Under the pieces are notes generated by a model. That model saw only the letters and a program-made list of their open reading frames with translations, had not been told where the DNA came from and searched no databases. The position numbers were made by a program, and so were the translations under genes. 19,908 nucleotides of DNA from Eubacterium limosum. GTDB lineage: Bacteria; Bacillota; Clostridia; Eubacteriales; Eubacteriaceae. The DNA lies in NCBI GenBank assembly GCA_959020865.1, contig CAUEUD010000048.1, positions 1-19,908 on the forward strand, written 5' to 3'. This document shows positions 13,395 to 19,908 of the stretch, one piece after another; the first letter of the stretch is position 1, and each line of letters begins with the position of its first letter.

Positions 13395-13943
13395 ATGGCA
13401 AAGAAAAATCGAAAACACAGCAAAATTGATAAACTCCCCGCCGACATCAAGGAAACCGTTGAACAGATGATGCAGGCGGATTTTACGTATGCAGAAATCG
13501 CGGACTACATCCAGGACTGTGGTTTCGAGATTTCCGTGACCAGTGTCTGGCGGCATGCCACCAACCTGAACGCCACCGTGGAGACCCTACGCATGGCCCA
13601 GGAGAATTTCCGGGTCATCATGGACGAAATTGCCCGCTACCCGCAGCTGGATACCAGTGAGGGGATCATCCGGCTGTTGTCTCACCATGTGCTGGAAGCC
13701 ATCAACAACATGGATGAAGAGCAATGGCAGAACATTGATCCGATCAAGCTGATCAATCAGAGTAACGCGCTGATCCGCGCCGCCAGCTACAAGAATAACA
13801 TGGATCTGAAAAACAAAGATATCATGGAAGCAGGCATGGAACAGGTCAAAACCCTGGTATTTGAAGCCATGGCAAGGGAGAACCCCAAGCTGTACGCTGA
13901 GGTTACCAAGTTCCTATCCGAAAAGCAGGAGGGCCTGAAATGA
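13395..13943 (+). CDS. Small terminase subunit (DUF3486, Mu gp27-like)
   Basis: The 182-residue protein begins with the DUF3486 pattern RKHSKIDKLPADIKETVEQMM, then a helix-turn-helix-like part (TYAEIADYIQDCGFEISVTSVWRH, about 31-54) and a helical body. Proteins of this family recognise phage DNA for packaging in Mu-like phages. ATG 13395 starts 4 bp after the previous stop. It is followed by the NusG paralogue (4-nt ATGA overlap) rather than directly by the large terminase, which is unusual for a Mu-type order. Confidence 0.88.
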   Translation: MAKKNRKHSKIDKLPADIKETVEQMMQADFTYAEIADYIQDCGFEISVTSVWRHATNLNATVETLRMAQENFRVIMDEIARYPQLDTSEGIIRLLSHHVLEAINNMDEEQWQNIDPIKLINQSNALIRAASYKNNMDLKNKDIMEAGMEQVKTLVFEAMARENPKLYAEVTKFLSEKQEGLK

Positions 13944-14431
13944 GAGAAATCTATGTGCTGCACGTGATGAGCGGCATGGAGCTGGCGGTGCAGGAGCGCC
14001 TGAAGTGTGAAGGCCTGACCGAGACCATCATCCCCATGGAGGAACGCCTGGAACGTTTCCGCGGGGATTGGATCACCCGAAAGCGGCTGCTCATGCCAGG
14101 CTATGTGTTTGTCTATCTTGAAATGAACACTGATCAATATTACAAAGCCTGGAACATTCCGGGCGTGATCCGGTTCCTGGGTGCAGGAAGACCCAGTGCA
14201 CTTTCTGAAGATGAGAAAGCCCAGATGCTCTGGCTATATGGCGATGGCGGCTTGTTTAAACCGTCGACCATACGCAGTAAGCCAGGCGGTGAGATTGAAG
14301 TAATGGACGGCCCGCTGGTGGGCCATGAAAAAGACATTGTGAAGCTTGACCGCCACCGGAAAAAGGCCAAAGTGCGGATGACCTTTTCCGGAGAACCGAT
14401 TGAACTGACAGTATCCGCATATTTTGTATAG
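13940..14431 (+). CDS. NusG paralogue (LoaP/UpxY-type antiterminator)
   Basis: The 163-residue protein has an NGN domain (residues 1-100): YVLHVMSGMELAVQERL, then RLLMPGYVFVYLEM, the conserved PGYVF/L strand, and GVIRFLG. A KOW domain follows (about 115-163), with GPLVGHEKDIVKLDRHRKKAKVRM and FSGEPIELTVSAYFV. The DRHRKKA form of the KOW is typical of LoaP-type specialised NusG proteins, which bind RNA polymerase and a leader RNA hairpin to pass terminators. The gene is coupled to small terminase by an ATGA overlap. A 329-bp leader with a large hairpin and a strong terminator follows, directly before the large terminase, so it probably controls read-through into the head operon. Confidence 0.9.
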   Translation: MREIYVLHVMSGMELAVQERLKCEGLTETIIPMEERLERFRGDWITRKRLLMPGYVFVYLEMNTDQYYKAWNIPGVIRFLGAGRPSALSEDEKAQMLWLYGDGGLFKPSTIRSKPGGEIEVMDGPLVGHEKDIVKLDRHRKKAKVRMTFSGEPIELTVSAYFV

Positions 14432-14498
14432 GTGTTCTGGCCGTTTTTTCCAACCTTTCCCGGCCTTAACATAAAAGCTACACCCCCCATTTTTTACT

Positions 14499-14545
14499 CC
14501 TGTGCAGAGAACCCGATTGATGCGTCTCGGGTTCTTTGGTGCAGG
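14499..14545 (+). other. Large leader hairpin, possible antiterminator recognition element
   Basis: AGAACCCGA (14508-14516) pairs with TCGGGTTCT (14527-14535) in a perfect 9-bp stem with a 10-nt loop. An outer stem, CCTGTGC (14499-14505) with GGTGCAGG (14538-14545), extends it with G-U pairs and a small internal loop. No T run follows, so it is not a terminator. Confidence 0.7.
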
Positions 14546-14698
14546 ACGACATACGAACTACAAACAGTCTTTTTTAAAAAGTCTGAATGGCGCAGCATGC
14601 CCTGAAACAGGTGGTAGTGTTCTCTGAAAGCGTTCAAAAACGTTAAAACAGCGTTTAAAAATGTTCAAGAAATAAAATTCGATACGATGTTTATGTGC

Positions 14699-14740
14699 AA
14701 GGCCAAAACCCCGATACGGGGCAATTTGAGCCTTATTTTT
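14699..14740 (+). terminator. Terminator directly upstream of large terminase
   Basis: Three stacked stems are visible: AAGGC (14699-14703) with GCCTT (14730-14734), CAAA (14704-14707) with TTTG (14725-14728), and CCCCG (14709-14713) with CGGGG (14717-14721). ATTTTT (14735-14740) follows. It stands 20 nt before the large terminase start and would block it unless passed. Confidence 0.82.
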
Positions 14741-14760
14741 GATGGAGGGAGGCATGGCCT

Positions 14761-16233
14761 GTGATCAACACCCAAAAGAAAAGCATTGAAGCCCTAAATA
14801 AGGCCATTTCCGGGTTGCGAACCGTGAAGGATGATGCCCTGGATACACAGATTGAGCTGGCTCGGAAGGAATTTTTCTGGTACTGCAATCTGCGGGCACC
14901 GAAGTTTTATAAACGGGACCGGGCCTTCCTGGTGGCGTTTTGCGAAGAGCTCCAGGACTTCTACGAATCCGGTGACGAGGTCATGGTAGTCAACATGCCG
15001 CCACGGCACGGGAAGTCCCGGACCGCGGGCCTGTTTGTGGAGTGGGTCCTAGGGCAAAACCAGGAAGAAAAGATCATGACCGGAAGCTACAACGAAACGC
15101 TCTCCACGAGCTTCTCCAAAAATGTCCGAAATGCCATTCAGGAACAGAAGGCGGACAGCAGCCGGGTCGTGTACTCGGATGTTTTTCCTGGCGTTGCAAT
15201 CAAGCAGGGCGATGCAGCCATGAATCTCTGGAGCCTGGAAGGCGGTTACAATAATTACCTTGCGACCAGCCCGACCGGGACGGCCACGGGTTTTGGTGCC
15301 TCGCTTATGATAATAGATGACCTCATTAAAAGTGCTGCTGAAGCCTATAACGAAACCGTTCTGGAAAAGCACTGGGACTGGTTCACCAACACCATGCTGT
15401 CCCGGCTGGAAGAGGGCGGCAAGATCATCATCATAATGACAAGATGGGCAAGCGGTGATCTGGCAGGCCGGGCCTTAGAATACTATGCGGAGCAAGGCAT
15501 CAAAGTCCGCCATGTCTCCATGAAGGCCAAGCAGGATGATGGCACCATGCTCTGTGAAGAAATTCTGAGTCATCGCAGCTATAAAAACAAAGTTCGGGCC
15601 ATGGGTGAAGATATTGCCAGCGCCAACTATCAGCAGATTCCGATTGATGTCAAAGGTCGGCTCTATACTGAGTTTAAGACCTACGACACTATCCCGGTCA
15701 ATGACCACGGGAAACCGCTGTTCCAGGGCATTATGGCCTATTGTGATACCGCAGATGAAGGCGCGGATTATCTGTGCTGCATTATCTATGGGGTGTATAA
15801 CCTGGAGGCCTACGTGTTGGACATTGTCTACACACAGGAGCCCATGGAGGTGACGGAAAAGAAGGTTGCCAAGGCATTTTATGAGCAAGCCGTGAACAAA
15901 GCAAAGATTGAATCCAACAACGGGGGCCGTGGCTTTGCCCGGGCTGTGGAGCGTATCCTGAAGGAGCGCTACCGAAGCAACCGGACCCGGATAAAGTGGT
16001 TCCACCAGAGCCAAAACAAAAAGGCGCGTATCCTCACGCATGCCAGCTGGGTCATGGACCATGTGTATTATCCGCGAAACTGGAGGGACCGCTTCCCAGA
16101 TTATTATAAAGCGATGAACAGCTATCAGCGTGACGGCAAAAACGCCCATGATGATGCGCCCGATGCGACCACGGGCATTGCCGAGAATATGGAACGCGGC
16201 GGCATCCGGACATTCAGAAAGCGGGGTGTTTAA
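14761..16233 (+). CDS. Large terminase subunit
   Basis: The 490-residue protein is a packaging ATPase-nuclease. The ATPase has a Walker A-like MPPRHGKS (79-86) and Walker B LMIIDD (182-187), with a coupling-like TRW near 227-229. The RNase H-fold nuclease begins at YCDTADEG (Asp329). A late acidic motif (HDDAPDATTGIAE, near 459-471) supplies further metal ligands. It is the equivalent of Mu gp28. It works at the portal to fill proheads. GTG 14761 is the start, as GGAGGGAGG lies 8 nt before; the ATG at 14754 is in another frame that closes at once. Its stop directly abuts the portal start. Confidence 0.95.
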   Translation: MINTQKKSIEALNKAISGLRTVKDDALDTQIELARKEFFWYCNLRAPKFYKRDRAFLVAFCEELQDFYESGDEVMVVNMPPRHGKSRTAGLFVEWVLGQNQEEKIMTGSYNETLSTSFSKNVRNAIQEQKADSSRVVYSDVFPGVAIKQGDAAMNLWSLEGGYNNYLATSPTGTATGFGASLMIIDDLIKSAAEAYNETVLEKHWDWFTNTMLSRLEEGGKIIIIMTRWASGDLAGRALEYYAEQGIKVRHVSMKAKQDDGTMLCEEILSHRSYKNKVRAMGEDIASANYQQIPIDVKGRLYTEFKTYDTIPVNDHGKPLFQGIMAYCDTADEGADYLCCIIYGVYNLEAYVLDIVYTQEPMEVTEKKVAKAFYEQAVNKAKIESNNGGRGFARAVERILKERYRSNRTRIKWFHQSQNKKARILTHASWVMDHVYYPRNWRDRFPDYYKAMNSYQRDGKNAHDDAPDATTGIAENMERGGIRTFRKRGV

Positions 16234-17718
16234 ATGGGCATTAAAACATTTTTTAATCGTGTTAAAAAGGGGGTTATGGCAGGAATGACGGTAATGAAAG
16301 AGCAGGAACAAACGCTGACCGATGGCCGGATTTTATATCTGATTGACCAGTTCAACCGGAGTGCCCGGCGCGCCTGGATGTTTGTGGGGCGGCAGTACTA
16401 TCAGGTGGACAATGATATTTTAAACCGCCGGATCACAAAGATGGTAGAAGGCCGCGAGGTTGAAGAAACGGGCAAAGCCAATAATAAGCTGGCCCATGGC
16501 AAGTATAAAACCCAGGTAGACGAAAAGGTGTCCTATCTGCTGTCAAAGCCCTACACGCTTAAATGCGAGGACGAGGGCTACGCGGAAAAAGTTAAAGACA
16601 CGCTTGGCGGTAAGTTCGAGTACAATCTGAGCCTTTTGGGCTATGAGGCCTCCAACTGCAGCATTGGCTGGCTGCTGCCCTATATTGACGAACAGGGCCA
16701 TTTCCAGACCATGGTGGTGCCATCAGAGCAGTGTATACCCGAATGGACAGACAGCAGCCACACGGAGCTGGCCTCCATGATCCGGGTCTATGATACCCGG
16801 GTCTGGGAATATAACCGAAAAAAAACCATCCACAACGTGGAGTATTGGACGCCAACCAGCTATAAACGCTTTGTGAACCAGAGTAATCTGCTGGTGCCTT
16901 ATACCTACGATGGCGAGCCGGAGAACGGGCCAGTGGCCCACTTCCAGCGTGGACAGCAGTGGCAGGGATGGGGCCGGGTGCCGTTCATCCCGTTCAAGAA
17001 CAACCATGTTGAGATTCCAGACATTAAGTTTGTGAAAAGCTTGCTGGATCAGTACGACCTGTCCCGATCAGAGGCCGCCAACTACGTGGAAGAAGTCAAA
17101 AACCTGATCTTTATCCTGAAAGGCTACGGTGGTGAGGATATCCATGAGTTCATGAAAATTCTGAACGAGGATCGCGCCATCCCGATTGATGATCCGCAGG
17201 AAGGCGGCGTGGAGGCCCTGACGCCGACCATGGACATAACGGCACTGCGGGAGCACTACGAGCAGTTGAAGCGGGATATTGTGGAGGATGGGCAGTCCAT
17301 CAACAAAGACCTGGATAAATTTGGTAACAACCCTTCAGGGGTGGCGCTGAAATTTATGTACGCCGGTCTGGACCTGAAGGCCGATGCCCTGGAGACACAG
17401 TTTCGTCAAGGATTTGAGCAGCTCCTCTACTTTGTGAACCGCTATCTGGAGCTGACCGAGGGCAAGAATTACAATGATCAGGATGTTGAGATTCTCTTTA
17501 ACCGCAACATGAAGGTCAATGAGGCCGAGATCATCAATAACTGCGTGGTCAGTAAGACCTTGATCTCTGAAAAGACCATCCTGGCCCATCACCCTTATGT
17601 AACAGATGTGGAGGAGGAGCTTCAAGAGCTGGAAAAACAGGAAGAAAAACAGGGGTTCGATGAAATCCCGATGCAGTCGCTGTCCATAGAAGAGGAACGC
17701 CATGGCCCAGAAGAATAG
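16234..17718 (+). CDS. Portal protein (SPP1 Gp6 family)
   Basis: The 494-residue protein is typical in length and features for SPP1 Gp6-like portals of Bacillota phages: an N-terminal KTQVDEKVSYLLSKPYTL segment (residues about 90-107), VPFIPFKNN near 248-256, and NNPSGVALKFMYAGLDLKA near 365-383. The portal forms the 12-subunit ring through which DNA enters and leaves. Mu itself uses a different-looking portal (gp29, DUF935), so this is a mosaic gene. It starts directly at the terminase stop and its end overlaps the MuF gene by 17 nt. Confidence 0.92.
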   Translation: MGIKTFFNRVKKGVMAGMTVMKEQEQTLTDGRILYLIDQFNRSARRAWMFVGRQYYQVDNDILNRRITKMVEGREVEETGKANNKLAHGKYKTQVDEKVSYLLSKPYTLKCEDEGYAEKVKDTLGGKFEYNLSLLGYEASNCSIGWLLPYIDEQGHFQTMVVPSEQCIPEWTDSSHTELASMIRVYDTRVWEYNRKKTIHNVEYWTPTSYKRFVNQSNLLVPYTYDGEPENGPVAHFQRGQQWQGWGRVPFIPFKNNHVEIPDIKFVKSLLDQYDLSRSEAANYVEEVKNLIFILKGYGGEDIHEFMKILNEDRAIPIDDPQEGGVEALTPTMDITALREHYEQLKRDIVEDGQSINKDLDKFGNNPSGVALKFMYAGLDLKADALETQFRQGFEQLLYFVNRYLELTEGKNYNDQDVEILFNRNMKVNEAEIINNCVVSKTLISEKTILAHHPYVTDVEEELQELEKQEEKQGFDEIPMQSLSIEEERHGPEE

Positions 17719-19153
17719 TGAATACTGGGAGCAGCGGATCGCCAACAATACCTGGGCACAGTACAACGACATTGAAAAACAGAGCAGGGATATCCTGCAG
17801 ATGTACCGCAAGGCTGCCTATGATATCAGCGCCGAACTGTACGATCTTGAGAAGCAATTCTGCAAGGATGGCTTTCTGGACGAGGCAAAACTGAACCGAT
17901 ATGGTCGCTTGAAAAAGATCAATGCCTCCTTTGCCAAGGTGCTGAAGGGGCTGGAAAAATCGACGACCAAGGAATTTTTCAAGAAGGTTTCCAAAGGCAT
18001 GCAGGACAACTACAAAAGCATTGTGGGCGAGCTGGGCATCGACTTAAACCTGCCAAATCTCCGGTTTTTTGAAGAGCTGGCAAAGGAGCCATGGCGCGGT
18101 GAAGATTTTTCAAAGCGGATATGGCGAAATATGGACAAGCTGCTGGTGAATCTTAAAAATACGCTGGTATCGGGCATGATCCGGGGGAAATCCATCACAG
18201 AGCTGGCGTTGGAGCTGGATGCGCTCATGAATCAGGGGTTTCACAATGCCCACCGTCTCGTCCGAACCGAGACCATGCATTATCTCAACGCGGCATCCCT
18301 TCAGGCATATAAAGATAGTGGCGTAAAATACGTGCAATTCTGGGCCGCCCTTGATGAGCGGACCTGTCCGCAGTGCGGAGCGCTGCATGGCCGGATTTTC
18401 AAGGTTGATAAAGCGCCGGTGTTGCCGATCCACGCGAACTGCCGCTGCTGTTATCTTCCAGTTACAGATAAAGATGAGATTGCAAAATTCCTTAAAATGG
18501 GTAATAATGGAGGTGTAGCAGGAAGAAACCATGCCGCGCTCACACATCTTGAAGATTATGCGTTTAATCATTTAGGGATTAAAAAAACAAATTTGATCGG
18601 ACTGGATGCCAAGGCTTTAAACGGGAGTTTTAAACAGTTGAATCAGCTGTTTAAAGAGTATCCTCAGCTAAAAGGTTATATCGGACAGCTTGATATAAGT
18701 CGTGACGGCGTGATGGCAACGGGACCTTCAAGAACCTTTAATAAAGTAAAATTCACTTTTAATCCAGATTTGTTTTCAGATGTGAAAGTAATTGAGGACT
18801 ACTATAAAAACGCAGTGAAACAGAATTTTTATCCCGATGGCACGACATATGATGATGTCATTTCCCATGAGTTTGGACACGCCATTGAAGCGTTTCTGAT
18901 CCGTAAAAACATTCCCTCGAAGGAACGAACCAAAGCCTGGTTAAAATGCAGCGTGGCAAAGGATATTGTCACGAACGCAGCGGCAAACCTTCCAGATACT
19001 GACATCGTGACGCTTCGTAGCGAAATTTCAGATTATGCACTCGACAGCTTTTCTGAAACATTGGGCGAAGCTTTCTCAGACTACTATGCAAACGGATCAA
19101 AGGCCAAATGGCTGAGCTTGAAGATTATTGAGGAGGTTAAAAAGTGGTTTTAA
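17702..19153 (+). CDS. MuF minor head protein fused to a zinc metallopeptidase domain
   Basis: This 483-residue protein has two parts. Residues about 1-260 are an SPP1 gp7/MuF head-morphogenesis domain with the closing FWAALDERTCPQCGALHG (213-230) and LPIHANCRCC (241-250) Cys/His cluster. Residues about 285-483 form a different domain with HEFGH (389-393), a zinc-peptidase HExxH motif, and ETLGEAFSDYYAN (452-464), whose Glu could be the third ligand. The DNA becomes more AT-rich just after the MuF part (from about 18485), consistent with domain swapping. MuF proteins with C-terminal toxin domains are known in temperate phages of Bacillota, injected with the phage DNA. I infer such a toxin or effector here. 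The substrate is unknown. Confidence 0.88.
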   Translation: MAQKNSEYWEQRIANNTWAQYNDIEKQSRDILQMYRKAAYDISAELYDLEKQFCKDGFLDEAKLNRYGRLKKINASFAKVLKGLEKSTTKEFFKKVSKGMQDNYKSIVGELGIDLNLPNLRFFEELAKEPWRGEDFSKRIWRNMDKLLVNLKNTLVSGMIRGKSITELALELDALMNQGFHNAHRLVRTETMHYLNAASLQAYKDSGVKYVQFWAALDERTCPQCGALHGRIFKVDKAPVLPIHANCRCCYLPVTDKDEIAKFLKMGNNGGVAGRNHAALTHLEDYAFNHLGIKKTNLIGLDAKALNGSFKQLNQLFKEYPQLKGYIGQLDISRDGVMATGPSRTFNKVKFTFNPDLFSDVKVIEDYYKNAVKQNFYPDGTTYDDVISHEFGHAIEAFLIRKNIPSKERTKAWLKCSVAKDIVTNAAANLPDTDIVTLRSEISDYALDSFSETLGEAFSDYYANGSKAKWLSLKIIEEVKKWF

Positions 19154-19329
19154 GTAAAAAATGTATGATTATGCCCAAATGGTTGCCATATGCCATTCGC
19201 GACCAGGATGGCTCTTGGGGACAGGAGAAGCTTGGTCTGGTAGAGGATGCACCGGAATGGGCAAAGCAGGAATATGAAAAATGGTGGCAGGAAGAGCTGC
19301 TGCGAAGAGAACAGTTAATTAAGCTATAA
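19144..19329 (+). CDS. Small protein coupled to MuF toxin, candidate immunity protein
   Basis: GTG 19144 lies 7 nt after AGGAGG (19131-19136), which is itself inside the MuF coding end, and overlaps it by 10 nt. The 61-residue product is Trp/Glu-rich: MPKWLPYAIRDQDGSWGQ in the middle, then EWAKQEYEKWWQEELLRREQ, a helical end. No family is recognised. The tight coupling to the last codons of a putative toxin, followed by a terminator, is the classic layout of an immunity gene, but it could also be a head accessory protein. Confidence 0.7.
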   Translation: MVLSKKCMIMPKWLPYAIRDQDGSWGQEKLGLVEDAPEWAKQEYEKWWQEELLRREQLIKL

Positions 19330-19359
19330 AGAGTAAGCCATGTGGTGAGCTCTTTTTTT
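19328..19359 (+). terminator. Terminator after the MuF toxin-immunity pair
   Basis: AAAGAG (19328-19333) pairs with CTCTTT (19350-19355) around a weaker inner stem, followed by TTTT. It isolates the pair from the following gene, although AAGGAGG (19374-19380) restarts translation soon after. Confidence 0.55.
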
Positions 19360-19384
19360 AGTGCATAAAATTTAAGGAGGCTAT

Positions 19385-19908
19385 ATGTTTAATCGAGAAA
19401 AGCTTGAAGATTTGGAAAAAAGGGTGGCACAGTTGGAAGCGTCAAAGGAAATGCGACTGGTCGAAGCACCCAGACTTTCTGCCAAACCCATTGAACCAAT
19501 GGTGTGCAATGTGACAAAAGAGGTCAACTATGAAAAAAAGGGGACATTTGGTTGGGCACTGCAACGACTGAAAGAAGGCAAAACCGTTTCAAGAATGAAA
19601 CATATCAGGAAAATTCCCGGTTATGTTTTTAGATTAGAATCCGATTTGTCGAAAAATCCTGTTATATTAATGCAATTTGACAATAAAGAAGTCTTTTGGA
19701 TTCCAGATACAGAAGATATTTTAGCGGAAGATTGGCTGCTGGTTGATCAGTACAACGTGAACAACCACTTCGATGAGGCTGTTAAGACACTCATTCTCCC
19801 AGACACATCCGAAAAGCTGCTCAATTTCCATGAAGCTTTTAAGCTGATGCGCGAGGAAGATCTGCCTGTAAAACGTAAATGCTGGAATGGTTATTGGAAG
19901 TGGGATGG
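19385..19908 (+). CDS. Tandem Tad2-like (DUF2829) protein, 3' end outside window
   Basis: ATG 19385 follows TTAAGGAGGCTAT. The visible 174 codons have a short coiled coil (residues 4-24), a linker, and a full DUF2829/Tad2-like domain (about 53-121): FGWALQRLKEGKTVSR, a central MQFDNKEVFWIPDTEDILAEDWLLV. From residue 147 a second copy begins: NFHEAFKLMREEDLPVKRKCWNGYWKW. Tad2 proteins bind and sequester the gcADPR-type signal of Thoeris defence. The function for this protein is inferred from the family. Start is set by the ribosome binding site. The reading frame stays open at the window end, so total length and number of domains are unknown. Confidence 0.8.
   Translation, partial: MFNREKLEDLEKRVAQLEASKEMRLVEAPRLSAKPIEPMVCNVTKEVNYEKKGTFGWALQRLKEGKTVSRMKHIRKIPGYVFRLESDLSKNPVILMQFDNKEVFWIPDTEDILAEDWLLVDQYNVNNHFDEAVKTLILPDTSEKLLNFHEAFKLMREEDLPVKRKCWNGYWKWD

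Larger units (their letters stand above)
14432..14760 (+). promoter_or_regulatory. Structured leader between NusG paralogue and large terminase
   Basis: No gene is visible in these 329 bp. They hold the long hairpin 14499-14545, a repeat cluster (GCGTTCAAAAACGTT and CAGCGTTTAAAA, about 14630-14670), a small CCTG-AAA-CAGG stem near 14600, and the terminator 14699-14740. I see no good sigma-A promoter. This fits a read-through control region rather than a new transcription start. Confidence 0.7.
5165..19908 (+). mobile_element. Mu-like transposable prophage, left part
   Basis: Gene order follows phage Mu: leftward repressor, rightward Ner/Cro-like gene, transposase A, ATPase B, accessory early genes, GemA, Mor, then gp25/gp26/gp27-like genes, large terminase, portal and MuF. 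Mu-type ends start with TG; candidates are 5155, 5165 and 5168. The exact end is not determinable from one side. The right end and the short target duplication lie outside the window. Confidence 0.85.

Noticed and set aside
14432..14460. GGCCG...CGGCC inverted repeat after the NusG paralogue as its terminator
   Set aside because: The arms are only 5 bp with a long loop and no T run on the 3' side, so it is too weak.
15475..16311. 278-residue open frame on the minus strand
   Set aside because: It is antisense to the well-supported terminase gene and has no start signal or motif.
1..19908. CRISPR array or tRNA/rRNA gene
   Set aside because: I saw no regularly spaced repeats with unique spacers and no tRNA cloverleaf or rRNA-like segment. 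The CARF-like gene alone is not evidence of CRISPR here.

Overview
The window looks like chromosomal DNA of an anaerobic member of the Bacillota (Clostridia; an Eubacterium/Acetobacterium-like host is my guess). This rests on ribosome binding sites of AGGAGG type, sigma-A promoters, mixed GC content and the protein families present. It joins three kinds of DNA: a decayed prophage remnant (about 55-3510), a short host stretch (about 3530-5160), and the left three quarters of the early and head regions of an apparently intact Mu-like transposable prophage (about 5165 to the window end, continuing beyond it).

The remnant holds broken phage control genes: a Bro-N/KilAC antirepressor with a Trp-to-stop change and two frameshifts, a frameshifted replication-initiator-like gene, a small gene with an in-frame TGA, and a phage sigma factor with a TAA at codon 10. 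The host stretch has an unrecognised 196-residue protein, a macrodomain ADP-ribose hydrolase, and the first third of a DUF1887/Card1-like (CARF-type) gene. That last gene stops being family-like where the phage DNA starts.

The prophage begins with helically spaced GTGRAAAG repeats (presumed transposase sites), then a leftward XRE repressor and a rightward early operon. The early promoter has a consensus -35 and -10 with an operator exactly filling its 17-bp spacer. The early operon encodes a Cro/Ner-like protein, a small membrane protein, a two-gene cassette, MuA-type transposase, MuB-type ATPase, an AbrB-like Zn protein, a coiled-coil protein, two small proteins, GemA and the Mor activator. 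A 16-bp-stem terminator closes it. Two near-identical type II hammerhead ribozymes bracket the two-gene cassette, and the second lies directly before the transposase gene.

The late side starts with small packaging genes (DUF2730-like, gp26-like, small terminase) and a NusG paralogue of LoaP type. A 329-bp structured leader follows, with a large hairpin and a strong terminator just before the large terminase. I read this as a phage-encoded antitermination switch. Then come the large terminase, an SPP1-type portal, and a MuF minor head protein fused to a predicted zinc metallopeptidase (HEFGH), with a translationally coupled small gene that may be its immunity protein. The last gene, cut by the window end, carries one complete and one beginning Tad2-like (DUF2829) domain, the family that counters Thoeris defence.
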